Below, piece by piece: positions 1-7,313 of a stretch of 25,642 bases of DNA. The stretch spans positions 1 to 25,642 of the forward strand of contig JBCCRH010000025.1 of assembly GCA_039208045.1 (NCBI GenBank), in the 5' to 3' direction. The stretch is from JBCCRH01 sp039208045 (lineage in GTDB: Bacteria; Bacteroidota; Bacteroidia; Chitinophagales; Saprospiraceae). Under the pieces are notes generated by a model, which saw only the letters and a program-made list of their open reading frames with translations, did not search any database and had not been told where the DNA came from. A program made the position numbers and the translations under genes. The number at the start of each line of letters is the position of its first letter. The stretch's first letter is position 1.

Positions 1-737
1 TGAAAATGGCCAATGCAACGGTCTACATCGCTTTCCGTTCGGCAGCTTTCGTCAGCAATGACAGGTAGTACACTTTCAGCAACTACCCTTTTCATATCTT
101 CCCATCGATCAGCAGGGAGTGGTTGTTCGATAAATTCTACGCCGAGTGCTTGCAGCTGTGGTGCATAATCGATAGTTTGTTGGGCAGTCCAGGCACAATT
201 GGCATCAATACGGAAGTACGCATCGGTATGGGCGCGTAGCGCTTGTATAATAGCCAAGTCATGGTCAGTGCCCAGCTTTATTTTGTAAACCGGCCAGGGT
301 TGTTCTTTGATCTTTTTGATCATCTCCTCAATAGGGGCGATACCAATGGTGTAATTACTTAGGGGCAAATCGCCGAGGGTAAGGCCCCAGTGCTGGTAGA
401 GCGGCAAGCCCGCTTTGCGAGCCAACAAATCATGCGCCGCCTGATCGATGGCACAATGTACAAAGGGATCGTCTTTGAGGTCAGGATGGAGGTATTCCCA
501 AAAGGTAGTAGCATCGTCTAGTGGGTAGGCTTCGATTTTTTGGCGTAAGCCTTCCACTACAGTGTTCATCTGCTCCAAGGTGGTGCCGTAGTAGGGGTTA
601 GTCGTCGCTTCGCCATAGCCCGTATGCGCTCCATCTTGCAAGCTGATAATGAACGTCTGTTGGTGCGTCCGCTCATAGCGCGAAATGCGGAAGGTATGTT
701 TTAGCGGCAGCTCAAAAGTCTGGATATGGAGTTTCAT
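1..737 (-). CDS. Dipeptide epimerase (L-Ala-D/L-Glu epimerase-like), C-terminus cut by window edge
   Basis: Seen: an open frame reads from an ATG at 737 down to base 1 with no stop, giving 245 residues. It has the enolase-superfamily muconate-lactonizing layout: an N-terminal capping domain (about 1-120), then the barrel with a KxK motif (K152, K154 in YKIKLG), and acidic metal ligands in RIDAN (D178), FIEQP (E204) and IADES (D229). The second catalytic Lys and the barrel end lie outside the window. Known: enzymes of this subgroup epimerise L-Ala-D-Glu and related dipeptides, a cytoplasmic step in murein peptide recycling. The start overlaps the stop of the LD-carboxypeptidase gene in an ATGA, so the two are co-transcribed and probably translationally coupled, which supports the peptide-recycling role over o-succinylbenzoate synthase. 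Substrate specificity cannot be fixed from the part seen. Confidence 0.85.
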   Translation of the reverse strand, partial: MKLHIQTFELPLKHTFRISRYERTHQQTFIISLQDGAHTGYGEATTNPYYGTTLEQMNTVVEGLRQKIEAYPLDDATTFWEYLHPDLKDDPFVHCAIDQAAHDLLARKAGLPLYQHWGLTLGDLPLSNYTIGIAPIEEMIKKIKEQPWPVYKIKLGTDHDLAIIQALRAHTDAYFRIDANCAWTAQQTIDYAPQLQALGVEFIEQPLPADRWEDMKRVVAESVLPVIADESCRTESDVDRCIGHF

Positions 738-1762
738 GATACAGCGGATTCGAGGAGAGTGAGGGTTTTGCGATTGGTATCCAAGCGGGCATTAATGCCA
801 ATTGGAAGGGTACACATTTGTTGGATATGACCAAATGGTAGCCCATACATCGTAGGTTTACTCAGGTCTTGGAGGCGATCTTTTAGCGTTTCTTCCAGGC
901 TTAACGATCGGTCATCTTCATCCGGTTCACAATCGTTGAAAATACCGAGGGCAAAGCCAGCTGCTTTATCCAGGCGCGCACTCTGGCGCAGTTGTGTGAG
1001 CATGCGGTCAACGCGATAGGGTTTTTCGCCTACCTCCTCTAAGAATAGGAGTTTGTCTTTTGCGTCAAGCGCAAATGGTGTGCCTTGCATGGCTGAAAGC
1101 AGGGAAAGGTTGCCACCAGCCAGCTGACCTGCAGCAGCACCACCAATATACGTTTTAGCAGCAGCCTCTACTGGTTCTTCGGATACGCCCGCCGCTGCCA
1201 ATGAGATGGTAAAAGGAGCTCGCCCTTCCACCAAGACTGCTTTAAGTTGTTCTACAGTATACGCATTAAAATCGGACGCACCTACGGGGCCGTGAAAGCA
1301 AATAAGGCCTGTTTGGGTAAAAATGGCATGGTGCAAGGCGGTAATATCACTGTAGCCAATGAATATTTTTGGGTTTTTCTTGATGAGTTTGAAATCGACC
1401 TTTGGTAGGAGCCGGGTGCAGCCGTAGCCACCACGTACGCACCAAATACCTGCCACTTGCCAATCTTCAAACATCTGGTGGAGGTCGCTCAAGCGTTGGG
1501 CGTCGGTACCTGCATTGTAGCCGCGCTCCGCTCGCACGTGCGTCCCCAGCTTCACCTGGAAGCCTAAGCTCTCAATATTGGTCACCGCTTTTTGGAGGCC
1601 TTCATCACTGATGGAACTACCGGGGGTAATCAGTCCAATGGTATCTCCCTTTTGTAAGCGCTTTGGCTTGCGGCGTTTGTGAAGAGGAGCGCTGTTGCGA
1701 AAGGCTAGGGCAGGGGCCAGCGGAAGGAGGCTGAGTTGCTGAAGTAGGCGTCGTCGTTTCAT
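734..1762 (-). CDS. LD-carboxypeptidase, peptidase family S66
   Basis: 342 residues, about the family length plus an N-terminal extension. Seen: the N-terminus MKRRRLLQQLSLLPLAPALA looks like a Tat-type or otherwise export-directing signal (Arg cluster, short hydrophobic stretch, Ala-x-Ala). The enzyme body follows with the S66 landmarks RGGYG (110-114), GYSD with the expected nucleophile Ser138, GGNLSLL (217-222), FLEE (Glu242 expected) and PFGH with His312, so a Ser-Glu-His triad appears intact. Known: S66 enzymes remove the terminal D-Ala from murein tetrapeptides, feeding recycling. Its stop overlaps the start of the dipeptide epimerase gene by 4 bases, so the pair would trim the peptide and then epimerise the released L-Ala-Glu type dipeptide. 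The export signal is odd for E. coli-type cytoplasmic LdcA; a periplasmic location is inferred. Confidence 0.9.
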   Translation of the reverse strand: MKRRRLLQQLSLLPLAPALAFRNSAPLHKRRKPKRLQKGDTIGLITPGSSISDEGLQKAVTNIESLGFQVKLGTHVRAERGYNAGTDAQRLSDLHQMFEDWQVAGIWCVRGGYGCTRLLPKVDFKLIKKNPKIFIGYSDITALHHAIFTQTGLICFHGPVGASDFNAYTVEQLKAVLVEGRAPFTISLAAAGVSEEPVEAAAKTYIGGAAAGQLAGGNLSLLSAMQGTPFALDAKDKLLFLEEVGEKPYRVDRMLTQLRQSARLDKAAGFALGIFNDCEPDEDDRSLSLEETLKDRLQDLSKPTMYGLPFGHIQQMCTLPIGINARLDTNRKTLTLLESAVS

Positions 1763-1863
1763 AGGGCTTAAGATAGGGAAAAAAGGGAAAAGTAATGGAT
1801 AAGTTTAGTGTAGGAGCGTAGGAGGTGTGAAGTTTAGAGAGCTGGTAATGAGCAGGTTGCACA

Positions 1864-1906
1864 CCTCGGAGCCCTTAAGGACTCCGAGTCCTTAAGGGCT
1901 CCGAGG
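1864..1906. repeat. Perfect 43-bp palindrome (REP-like hairpin)
   Basis: The two 21-base arms (1864-1884 and 1886-1906) are exact reverse complements around a single central base. The arm contains CTCGGAGCCCTTAAGGACT, and the CTCCGAG heptamer and CCTTAAGG octamer-like core recur inside it. It sits in the divergent gap between the LD-carboxypeptidase and topoisomerase genes, so it is not positioned as a terminator of either. It most resembles a dispersed REP-type intergenic palindrome; that it occurs elsewhere in the genome is an inference. The remainder of the 1763-2002 gap is AT-rich near the topoisomerase start and shows no gene. Confidence 0.8.
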
Positions 1907-1960
1907 GCTAGCTTTGCATATTTTTGAAATTTTTTGTTTATAAATATTGCAGTTTTTGTT

Positions 1961-1968
1961 TATTTTTG
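1961..1968 (+). promoter_or_regulatory. Candidate Bacteroidota -7 element of the topoisomerase gene
   Basis: TATTTTTG matches the Bacteroidota -7 consensus TAnnTTTG exactly and lies about 35 bases before the start codon at 2003. A TTTTTG that could be the -33 element ends at 1936, leaving a 24-base spacer, slightly long. The region is T-rich, so a chance match is possible. Confidence 0.35.
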
Positions 1969-2002
1969 GAATCCAGAAAAATAATGCAAAAGAGACAGCT
2001 AG

Positions 2003-4651
2003 ATGGGTGAACACGAAATGAACGGGACGGCAAATGGCCAAGAGCGGATCATTACGCTCAAAGGAATGTATGAGGATTACTTCTTAGATTACGCTTCTTA
2101 CGTGATACTAGAGCGGGCCGTACCAGCTATTTTAGATGGCTTAAAACCAGTGCAGCGACGCATTTTACACGCCTTACGGGAAATGGATGATGGGCGCTAT
2201 CACAAGGTTGCCAATATTATTGGGCAGACGATGCAGTTTCACCCACATGGAGATGCAGCGATCGGTGATGCGCTGGTGAATTTGGGGCAGAAAGATCTGC
2301 TGATCGATTGCCAAGGGAACTGGGGCGATGCACGAACCGGCGATAGCGCTGCTGCGCCGCGTTATATCGAAGCACGCCTGACTAAGTTTGCCCTTGAGGT
2401 AGCTTTCAATGGGCAAACTACTGAATGGCAACTCTCTTATGATGGCCGCAAGAAAGAGCCGATCAACCTGCCTATGAAGTTTCCATTGCTGCTGGCCCAA
2501 GGTGGAGAAGGCATTGCAGTAGGCTTATCTACCAAAATTCTCCCTCACAACTTCATTGAGCTAATCAAAGCTTCTATCAAGCTTTTAGAAGGTAAAAATG
2601 TGAAGCTATATCCCGATTTTGCTTCAGGAGGCTCCATTGATGTTTCAGACTACAATGGTGGAAAACGCGGCGGTAAAGTAAAAGTGCGCGCCAAGATCGA
2701 GCAAGATGGCAAAAAGGAACTGGTGATTCGAGAGTTGCCATATGGGGTAACCACTACCTCGCTTATCGATAGTATTTTAAAAGCCAACGATAAGGGGAAG
2801 ATAAAGATTAAGCGCGTTACCGATAATACGGCCCAAAACGTAGAAATTCGAGTGGAAATAGCACCCGGTATTTCTCCGGAGGTGACCATGGATGCACTTT
2901 ATGCCTTTACCAATTGTGAAGTGTCAATTTCTCCGAATGCCTGCGTCATTATCGATGAAAAGCCACACTTCCTTACGGTACAAGATTTGCTAAAGGTATC
3001 TACCGAGCACACAAAAGATTTACTACGTCAAGAGCTCGAAATACGTAAGAAAGAGCTGGAAGAAAAGCTCCACTTTGCTAGCCTAGAAAAGATATTTATC
3101 GAAAAGCGCATTTATCGGGATATTGAAGAGTGCGAAACCTGGGATGCAGTACTCGATGCAGTAGAAATTGGCTTGCGCAAATATGTAGTGACCCCTTCTG
3201 AAAAGCCCAAACCGAGCGATAAGCGACTGCGACTGCTGAGAGATATTACCGAGGACGATCTGGTGCGTTTAACAGAAATCAAGATTAAGCGGATTTCGAA
3301 GTTCAACTCTTTTAAAGCAGATGAGCAAATCGCAAAGCTAGAGGAAGAACTAAAGCAAGTAAAGCACCACCTAGCACATCTTACTGAATATGCAATTGCT
3401 TACTTCCAACGGCTATTGGATAAATATAGTAAAGGGCGCGAGCGCCGTACCGTCATCACTACCTTTGATGCTATCCAAGCCACACAGGTGGTGGCTAATA
3501 ATGCTAAATTATACGTCAATCGTAAGGAAGGGTTCATTGGCTTCGGCTTGAAAAAAGATGAATTTATAGCCGATTGCTCAGACATTGATGACATTATCGT
3601 TTTCCGGAAGGATGGAAAATTTGTGGTGACACAAATTGCAGATAAGGTATTTGTCGGAAAAGATATTACCCATGTAGATGTGTGGAAAAAAGGCGATGAA
3701 CGGACTACCTATAATGTGGCGTATGTGGATGGTAAGACGGGCCGCTCTATGGTTAAGCGTTTTCATGTGACAGCGCGCACGCGCGACCGAGAATATGATG
3801 TAACAAAAGGAACAAAAGGTTCCAAAGTGCTCTATTTTTCGGCTAACCCCAATGGGGAAGCAGAAGTCATTACGGTACAGCTAACACAAGGCTGCAAAGC
3901 CAAAAAGAAAATATTTGACTTCGATTTTGGTGAATTAGCCATTAAGGGGCGGGGCTCGCAAGGGAATATACTGACGCGCTACCCCATTCGCAAAGTCACC
4001 CTAAAAGAAGTAGGTAAATCGACCCTCGGTGCCATGAAAATCTGGATGGATGAGGTGAGCGGTAGGCTCAATACCGATGAGCGCGGAAGGTACCTAGGAG
4101 CCTTCGATACGGGAGACAAACTGCTGGCTATCTACAAAGATGGAAGCTATGAATTAACTGAGATCGACCTGAGCCTTACCAAAAAGTATGAGCCAAAAGA
4201 AATTAAGCATATTGCAAAATTCAAGCCAGAAGAGGCAATTTCTGCCGTTTACTATGAAGGCAACAAGGGCTGGACGATGATCAAACGCTTTGTAGTCGAA
4301 ACCTCAAAGCTCGACCAACGCTACAATTTCCTGACGGATCACAAAGACTCTCGCCTTTATTTTGCTAGCGTAGGCACAGACGTAGAGCTCCAATACACCC
4401 GTAGAGTAAAATCAGAGAAATTTGAAGAATCTGTCAACTTAACTGAATTTATAGATGTAAAGGGCTGGCGCGCCTTGGGTAATAAATTATGTGAGCAAAA
4501 AATCACATCTGTAAAGCCAATCAAACAAGAGCAGCCCGCCCCCAGCAAGCCAGAAAAAGCAAATCAAGATGCCTCCATAAAAACAGGCGACACCATCGAT
4601 TTTGACTTGAATGGCAACGGACAAGCTTCCCTCTTCGATAAAAAATCATGA
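2003..4651 (+). CDS. parC: DNA topoisomerase IV subunit A (GyrA/ParC family)
   Basis: 882 residues. Seen: the N-terminal breakage-reunion domain starts around residue 20 and carries DGLKPVQRRIL (45-55), the HPHGD motif (80-84), and the active-site region AAAPRYIEARL with the DNA-linking Tyr at 121. The C-terminal part (about 490-850) has the repeating strand pattern of the beta-pinwheel DNA-wrapping domain, but I see no GyrA box (QRRGGRG), which argues for ParC over GyrA. A charged, Pro/Lys-rich tail ends the protein. Known: with ParE it decatenates and relaxes DNA in the cytoplasm. No partner gene is in the window. An in-frame Met at residue 6 is an alternative start; neither has a clear Shine-Dalgarno. 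A VOC-fold gene follows 28 bases after the stop. Confidence 0.92.
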   Translation: MGEHEMNGTANGQERIITLKGMYEDYFLDYASYVILERAVPAILDGLKPVQRRILHALREMDDGRYHKVANIIGQTMQFHPHGDAAIGDALVNLGQKDLLIDCQGNWGDARTGDSAAAPRYIEARLTKFALEVAFNGQTTEWQLSYDGRKKEPINLPMKFPLLLAQGGEGIAVGLSTKILPHNFIELIKASIKLLEGKNVKLYPDFASGGSIDVSDYNGGKRGGKVKVRAKIEQDGKKELVIRELPYGVTTTSLIDSILKANDKGKIKIKRVTDNTAQNVEIRVEIAPGISPEVTMDALYAFTNCEVSISPNACVIIDEKPHFLTVQDLLKVSTEHTKDLLRQELEIRKKELEEKLHFASLEKIFIEKRIYRDIEECETWDAVLDAVEIGLRKYVVTPSEKPKPSDKRLRLLRDITEDDLVRLTEIKIKRISKFNSFKADEQIAKLEEELKQVKHHLAHLTEYAIAYFQRLLDKYSKGRERRTVITTFDAIQATQVVANNAKLYVNRKEGFIGFGLKKDEFIADCSDIDDIIVFRKDGKFVVTQIADKVFVGKDITHVDVWKKGDERTTYNVAYVDGKTGRSMVKRFHVTARTRDREYDVTKGTKGSKVLYFSANPNGEAEVITVQLTQGCKAKKKIFDFDFGELAIKGRGSQGNILTRYPIRKVTLKEVGKSTLGAMKIWMDEVSGRLNTDERGRYLGAFDTGDKLLAIYKDGSYELTEIDLSLTKKYEPKEIKHIAKFKPEEAISAVYYEGNKGWTMIKRFVVETSKLDQRYNFLTDHKDSRLYFASVGTDVELQYTRRVKSEKFEESVNLTEFIDVKGWRALGNKLCEQKITSVKPIKQEQPAPSKPEKANQDASIKTGDTIDFDLNGNGQASLFDKKS

Positions 4652-4679
4652 TTCTTTCAGCATAAAACCAGCCTTACAA

Positions 4680-5078
4680 ATGGCCAACAATCGCCCCGAC
4701 TATGTTCCAGATGGCTATAATACCATCAATCCCTATCTGTTAGTAGATCAACCGGAGCAAGAAATGCTCTTTTTGATGTCCATCTTCGATGCTCAAGAGC
4801 TAGATCGGATCGACAACGCACAAGGCGAAGCACTCAACATCCGTATGCAAATTGGTGATTCCCCTTTTATGATCGGTAGAGCTACGCCAGGCTATCCTGC
4901 TCGCTCTAGCATGCAATATATTTTTGTAAAAGACGTCACCAAAACCTACGAATCAGCTATCGCACTTGGTTGCCAATCAGTAATGCCTCCCACGAAGCAA
5001 AATTACGGCATGTTCGACGCCGGAATAATGGACCTACAAGGCATCGAATGGTGGATTGCCCAACCCTTAAACCCTTAA
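4680..5078 (+). CDS. VOC-fold (PhnB/glyoxalase-like) protein
   Basis: 132 residues from the ATG at 4680. An upstream in-frame ATG at 4611 would overlap the topoisomerase gene by 41 bases and add residues with no family resemblance, so 4680 is preferred. Seen: it starts DYVPDGYNTINPYLLV like PhnB-type proteins, continues with a beta-alpha-beta-beta-beta pattern, IGDSPFMIG, the second-half YIFVKDVTKTYESAIALG, and ends with GIEWWIAQP where the family has a GHxWxIA motif. The usual metal-binding His of the first half (HAEIxIGD) appears as LNIRMQIGD, and the YGxR motif is not kept, so classical glyoxalase metal chemistry is doubtful. Possibly a binding or resistance-type VOC protein; the ligand is unknown. 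The last codons lie in a CCCTTAAA-like repeat that supplies the stop. Confidence 0.7.
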   Translation: MANNRPDYVPDGYNTINPYLLVDQPEQEMLFLMSIFDAQELDRIDNAQGEALNIRMQIGDSPFMIGRATPGYPARSSMQYIFVKDVTKTYESAIALGCQSVMPPTKQNYGMFDAGIMDLQGIEWWIAQPLNP

Positions 5079-5146
5079 ACTCCATACCCCCAACCCGTCA
5101 TCCGTCACCCAAAACTCCTAAACCTCCAAACTCCCAAACCCCTAAA
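5062..5146. repeat. Degenerate C-rich tract between convergent genes
   Basis: The segment is built from loosely repeated units such as AACCCTTA, CCAAACTCC and CCCCTAAAC, beginning inside the last codons of the VOC gene and ending at the stop of the opposing lipoprotein gene. On the minus strand it is a string of G-runs separated by T-rich loops, like telomeric repeats. It shares the exact 13-mer AACTCCCAAACCC (5129-5141) in inverted orientation with the G-rich tract at 6200-6212. Confidence 0.75.
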
Positions 5147-6109
5147 CTAATCCAACCCCAACTTCTCCCGAAGCGCCATATCACTCAGTGCATTATTACT
5201 CCAATAAGCCTGCTTGACCTGATGCGTCTTCTTGGCTACAGAAGTGCGTATTTGGCCATCAAAAGCAGAAGGATAGCTATCCGTCCAACCTACAATTTCG
5301 TAGGGCGCTTCCTTCTCAAAGATAATCTCCAGCGTACGCTTTAGGCTAGGGTATTCTACCGTGTAGACTTGCAAGTTTTGACCTTCAAAGGTCGATTCTG
5401 TATAGGCTGTAAGACTAAGCTGTGCCGGGAGGGGCTGAAATTTAATATGTCTCAGGCGAGCAAATACGGTGCTTGGAAGTACCTCGTGCTTGCCAGTAGG
5501 TAAACTGCTCGGGCTAATGCGAACACGATTAAATAGCTCATCTTCCAAAATGCGAATAGGAACTTTATTCACCTGATCCGCTTCATTTTCAAAGTAGGAA
5601 TGAATGGTAGAGCGGTAATTATCTTCTTCCAGATTGAGCTGCATAAAAGCATGACCACACCAGTCTTGCGCAGTAGTAGTCACCTTAAGCGTATTGGGAT
5701 AATCCGCTTTGCCCACCGGCGTAAAAACAGACGTCATAATCGAGTAATCGTAGATACCCGTAGGGAAAGTACGAATCAAATTCGTTTTTAGGATGGGTAC
5801 CGAATTGGGATTTCGGTAATTATCATTTTTAACCTGCTTGTCGGTTAGAAAATCTTCGGTCACAAAAATTAAGACCGCCTGGCCAGGGTGTACATCGCGG
5901 TAGCGATTTTGCGAAAGCTCATATCTGCTGATCTCCGCTTTGCCTTCGTACCAGTATTTATCAAGTCCTTTGGCAGGCCCAAATTCCTTACTTGCAGTAG
6001 CAGTAGCAGTAGCCTTGGGCGAAGTTGTTGTAGCGGGAGTATCAGTTGTAGTTGCTTGCTGGCAAGCCCCCAAAAAGAAAAGTGCAGCAATAATAACTAT
6101 TCGGATCAT
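5147..6109 (-). CDS. Conserved Bacteroidota lipoprotein of unknown function
   Basis: 320 residues from the ATG at 6109. An ATG further upstream (6154) would place 15 extra residues before the signal, so the inner start is chosen: MIRIVIIAALFFLGAC is a lipoprotein signal with the lipobox Cys at 15. A low-complexity Thr/Ala/Pro linker of about 30 residues follows (partly encoded by a GCAGTA-type triplet run near 5995-6015). The globular part starts with KGLDKYWYEGKAEISRYELS and contains AVLIFVTEDF, LKVTTTAQDWCGH and a conserved-looking C-terminus ending REKLGLD. I recognise this as a family widespread in Bacteroidota, sometimes labelled a Maf-like septum inhibitor in databases, but it bears no resemblance to the Maf pyrophosphatase and I assign no function. 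It is monocistronic, with a promoter candidate 43 bases upstream. Confidence 0.8.
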   Translation of the reverse strand: MIRIVIIAALFFLGACQQATTTDTPATTTSPKATATATASKEFGPAKGLDKYWYEGKAEISRYELSQNRYRDVHPGQAVLIFVTEDFLTDKQVKNDNYRNPNSVPILKTNLIRTFPTGIYDYSIMTSVFTPVGKADYPNTLKVTTTAQDWCGHAFMQLNLEEDNYRSTIHSYFENEADQVNKVPIRILEDELFNRVRISPSSLPTGKHEVLPSTVFARLRHIKFQPLPAQLSLTAYTESTFEGQNLQVYTVEYPSLKRTLEIIFEKEAPYEIVGWTDSYPSAFDGQIRTSVAKKTHQVKQAYWSNNALSDMALREKLGLD

Positions 6110-6151
6110 GGAAGTGATTTTAAGTTTTTTAATGTCTATCTGCTCCAACAG

Positions 6152-6159
6152 CAAAAGTA
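6152..6159 (-). promoter_or_regulatory. Candidate -7 element of the lipoprotein gene
   Basis: On the minus strand this reads TACTTTTG, an exact TAnnTTTG match, ending about 43 bases before the ATG at 6109. The -33 position falls in the G/C-run tract and shows no TTTG, so any promoter is atypical there. Confidence 0.4.
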
Positions 6160-6218
6160 GGGTAGAGGTTGGGAGAGGGGGGGCGGTTTTGGGGTTTTAG
6201 GGTTTGGGAGTTTTGGGG
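6160..6218 (+). repeat. G-run tract, potential G-quadruplex
   Basis: Seven runs of three or more G occur on the plus strand: 6160-6162, 6171-6173, 6177-6183, 6191-6194, 6200-6202, 6206-6208 and 6215-6218. The last four are separated by loops of 5, 3 and 6 bases, fitting the canonical G-quadruplex pattern. The tract lies immediately upstream of the minus-strand lipoprotein promoter candidate and before the YitT gene. It is the inverted counterpart of the C-rich tract at 5062-5146. Confidence 0.7.
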
Positions 6219-6298
6219 TTGACTATTCGGGAATAAATAGGTCGTCTTTGCGAACTAATCAGACTGTACACTGCTTAATGTGAAAATGATGCCACTAC

Positions 6299-7300
6299 AT
6301 GGGAAACACGACAAAGAAAATAATGAATCTACTGTTTGAGTATGGCCAAATTGCGCTGGGTATTATATTAGCTAGTATCGGCCTGAAGGCTTTTTTACTG
6401 CCCAATGGGTTTCTCGATGGAGGCGTTACCGGAATTGCGCTATTAGTGAATACCCAATTAGAGATGAATATCTCCGTATTATTGGTCATTTTGAGTGTGC
6501 CTTTTTTGGCGTTAGCCTATTTCACCCTTAGTAAGCGCACGCTGATCAAATCCATTATTAGCATAGTTGGACTAGCTATTTTTATCCAGTTAGAAAACTT
6601 TAGCACCATCACAGAGGATAAACTGCTGATTTCCATATTTGGAGGACTGTTTGTGGGGGCCGGTATTGGGTTGGCAGTGAAAAATGGAGCGGTACTGGAT
6701 GGTTCCGAAATATTGGGCGTTTTCCTAAATGATCGTTTTGGCATTCCCATTGGGCGAGTAATTTTGGCCTTTAACATCATCCTGTTTAGCATTACTGCAC
6801 TCTTACTATCTGTTGAAATTGCATTGTACTCTATCCTTACTTTTATCGTTACGGCTAAGGTGACAGACTTCATTATTGAAGGCTTTGAAGATTTCATCGG
6901 GGTGATGATTGTCTCTCGCCATCACGATGAGGTGCGTTGTGCTATCCTGGAAAAAATAGGAGCAGGAATGACGATCTATAAAGGAGAGGGGGGCTATGGA
7001 CAAAATGGGGTAGTACGTGATTTTAAAATCATCCACACTATCATTAATCGCATCGAAATTCGGAAGGTATATCGCCTGATCGATGAGATCGATCCAGATG
7101 CTTTTATCGTAGAATATGACATCAATAATATCAAGGGAGGGGTGCTGCGTCGCTACCTTAGCCGGAGTTCTTTCAATACGCTAAAAGCGGTTCCTGAAGT
7201 TCAAAATTCGATGATTATGCCTGGGGCAACAGCCTCCAAAGAGAAAGCCGGAACACCCAATGATATTCCGGCTCTGGTTAGCCTTTCGGGAAAGGCCTGA
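6299..7300 (+). CDS. YitT-family membrane protein (DUF161/DUF2179)
   Basis: 333 residues. Seen: the first two thirds hold five to six hydrophobic segments, with the family signature LLPNGFLDGGVTGIALLV (about 33-50) and a second GxExxG-like stretch AVLDGSEILGVFL (about 131-143). A soluble C-terminal domain starting near 200 (GVMIVSRHHDEVRCAILEKI, then GMTIYKGEGGYG) matches DUF2179, and a short unrelated tail follows. Known: YitT proteins are inner-membrane proteins of unsettled function; the soluble domain is thought to bind a ligand. Met9 is an alternative start and no strong ribosome binding site is seen. The gene is monocistronic and ends only 13 bases from the convergent flotillin stop. 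A GCCTTTC/GAAAGGC hairpin (7281-7296) overlaps its last codons. Confidence 0.88.
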   Translation: MGNTTKKIMNLLFEYGQIALGIILASIGLKAFLLPNGFLDGGVTGIALLVNTQLEMNISVLLVILSVPFLALAYFTLSKRTLIKSIISIVGLAIFIQLENFSTITEDKLLISIFGGLFVGAGIGLAVKNGAVLDGSEILGVFLNDRFGIPIGRVILAFNIILFSITALLLSVEIALYSILTFIVTAKVTDFIIEGFEDFIGVMIVSRHHDEVRCAILEKIGAGMTIYKGEGGYGQNGVVRDFKIIHTIINRIEIRKVYRLIDEIDPDAFIVEYDINNIKGGVLRRYLSRSSFNTLKAVPEVQNSMIMPGATASKEKAGTPNDIPALVSLSGKA

Positions 7301-7313
7301 GAAAGCTTAGTCT

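Noticed and set aside
4970..5344. Plus-strand open frame of 124 codons crossing the C-rich tract.
   Set aside because: It overlaps the VOC gene and the opposing lipoprotein gene and encodes Pro-rich repeat-derived sequence without family resemblance.
5147..6109. Maf-type septum inhibitor or nucleotide pyrophosphatase.
   Set aside because: A lipoprotein signal and a beta-rich body without the Maf motifs make such a label unsupported.
7281..7296. GCCTTTC/GAAAGGC hairpin as a terminator for the YitT gene.
   Set aside because: It lies within the coding end and is not followed by a U-run; termination there is not supported.
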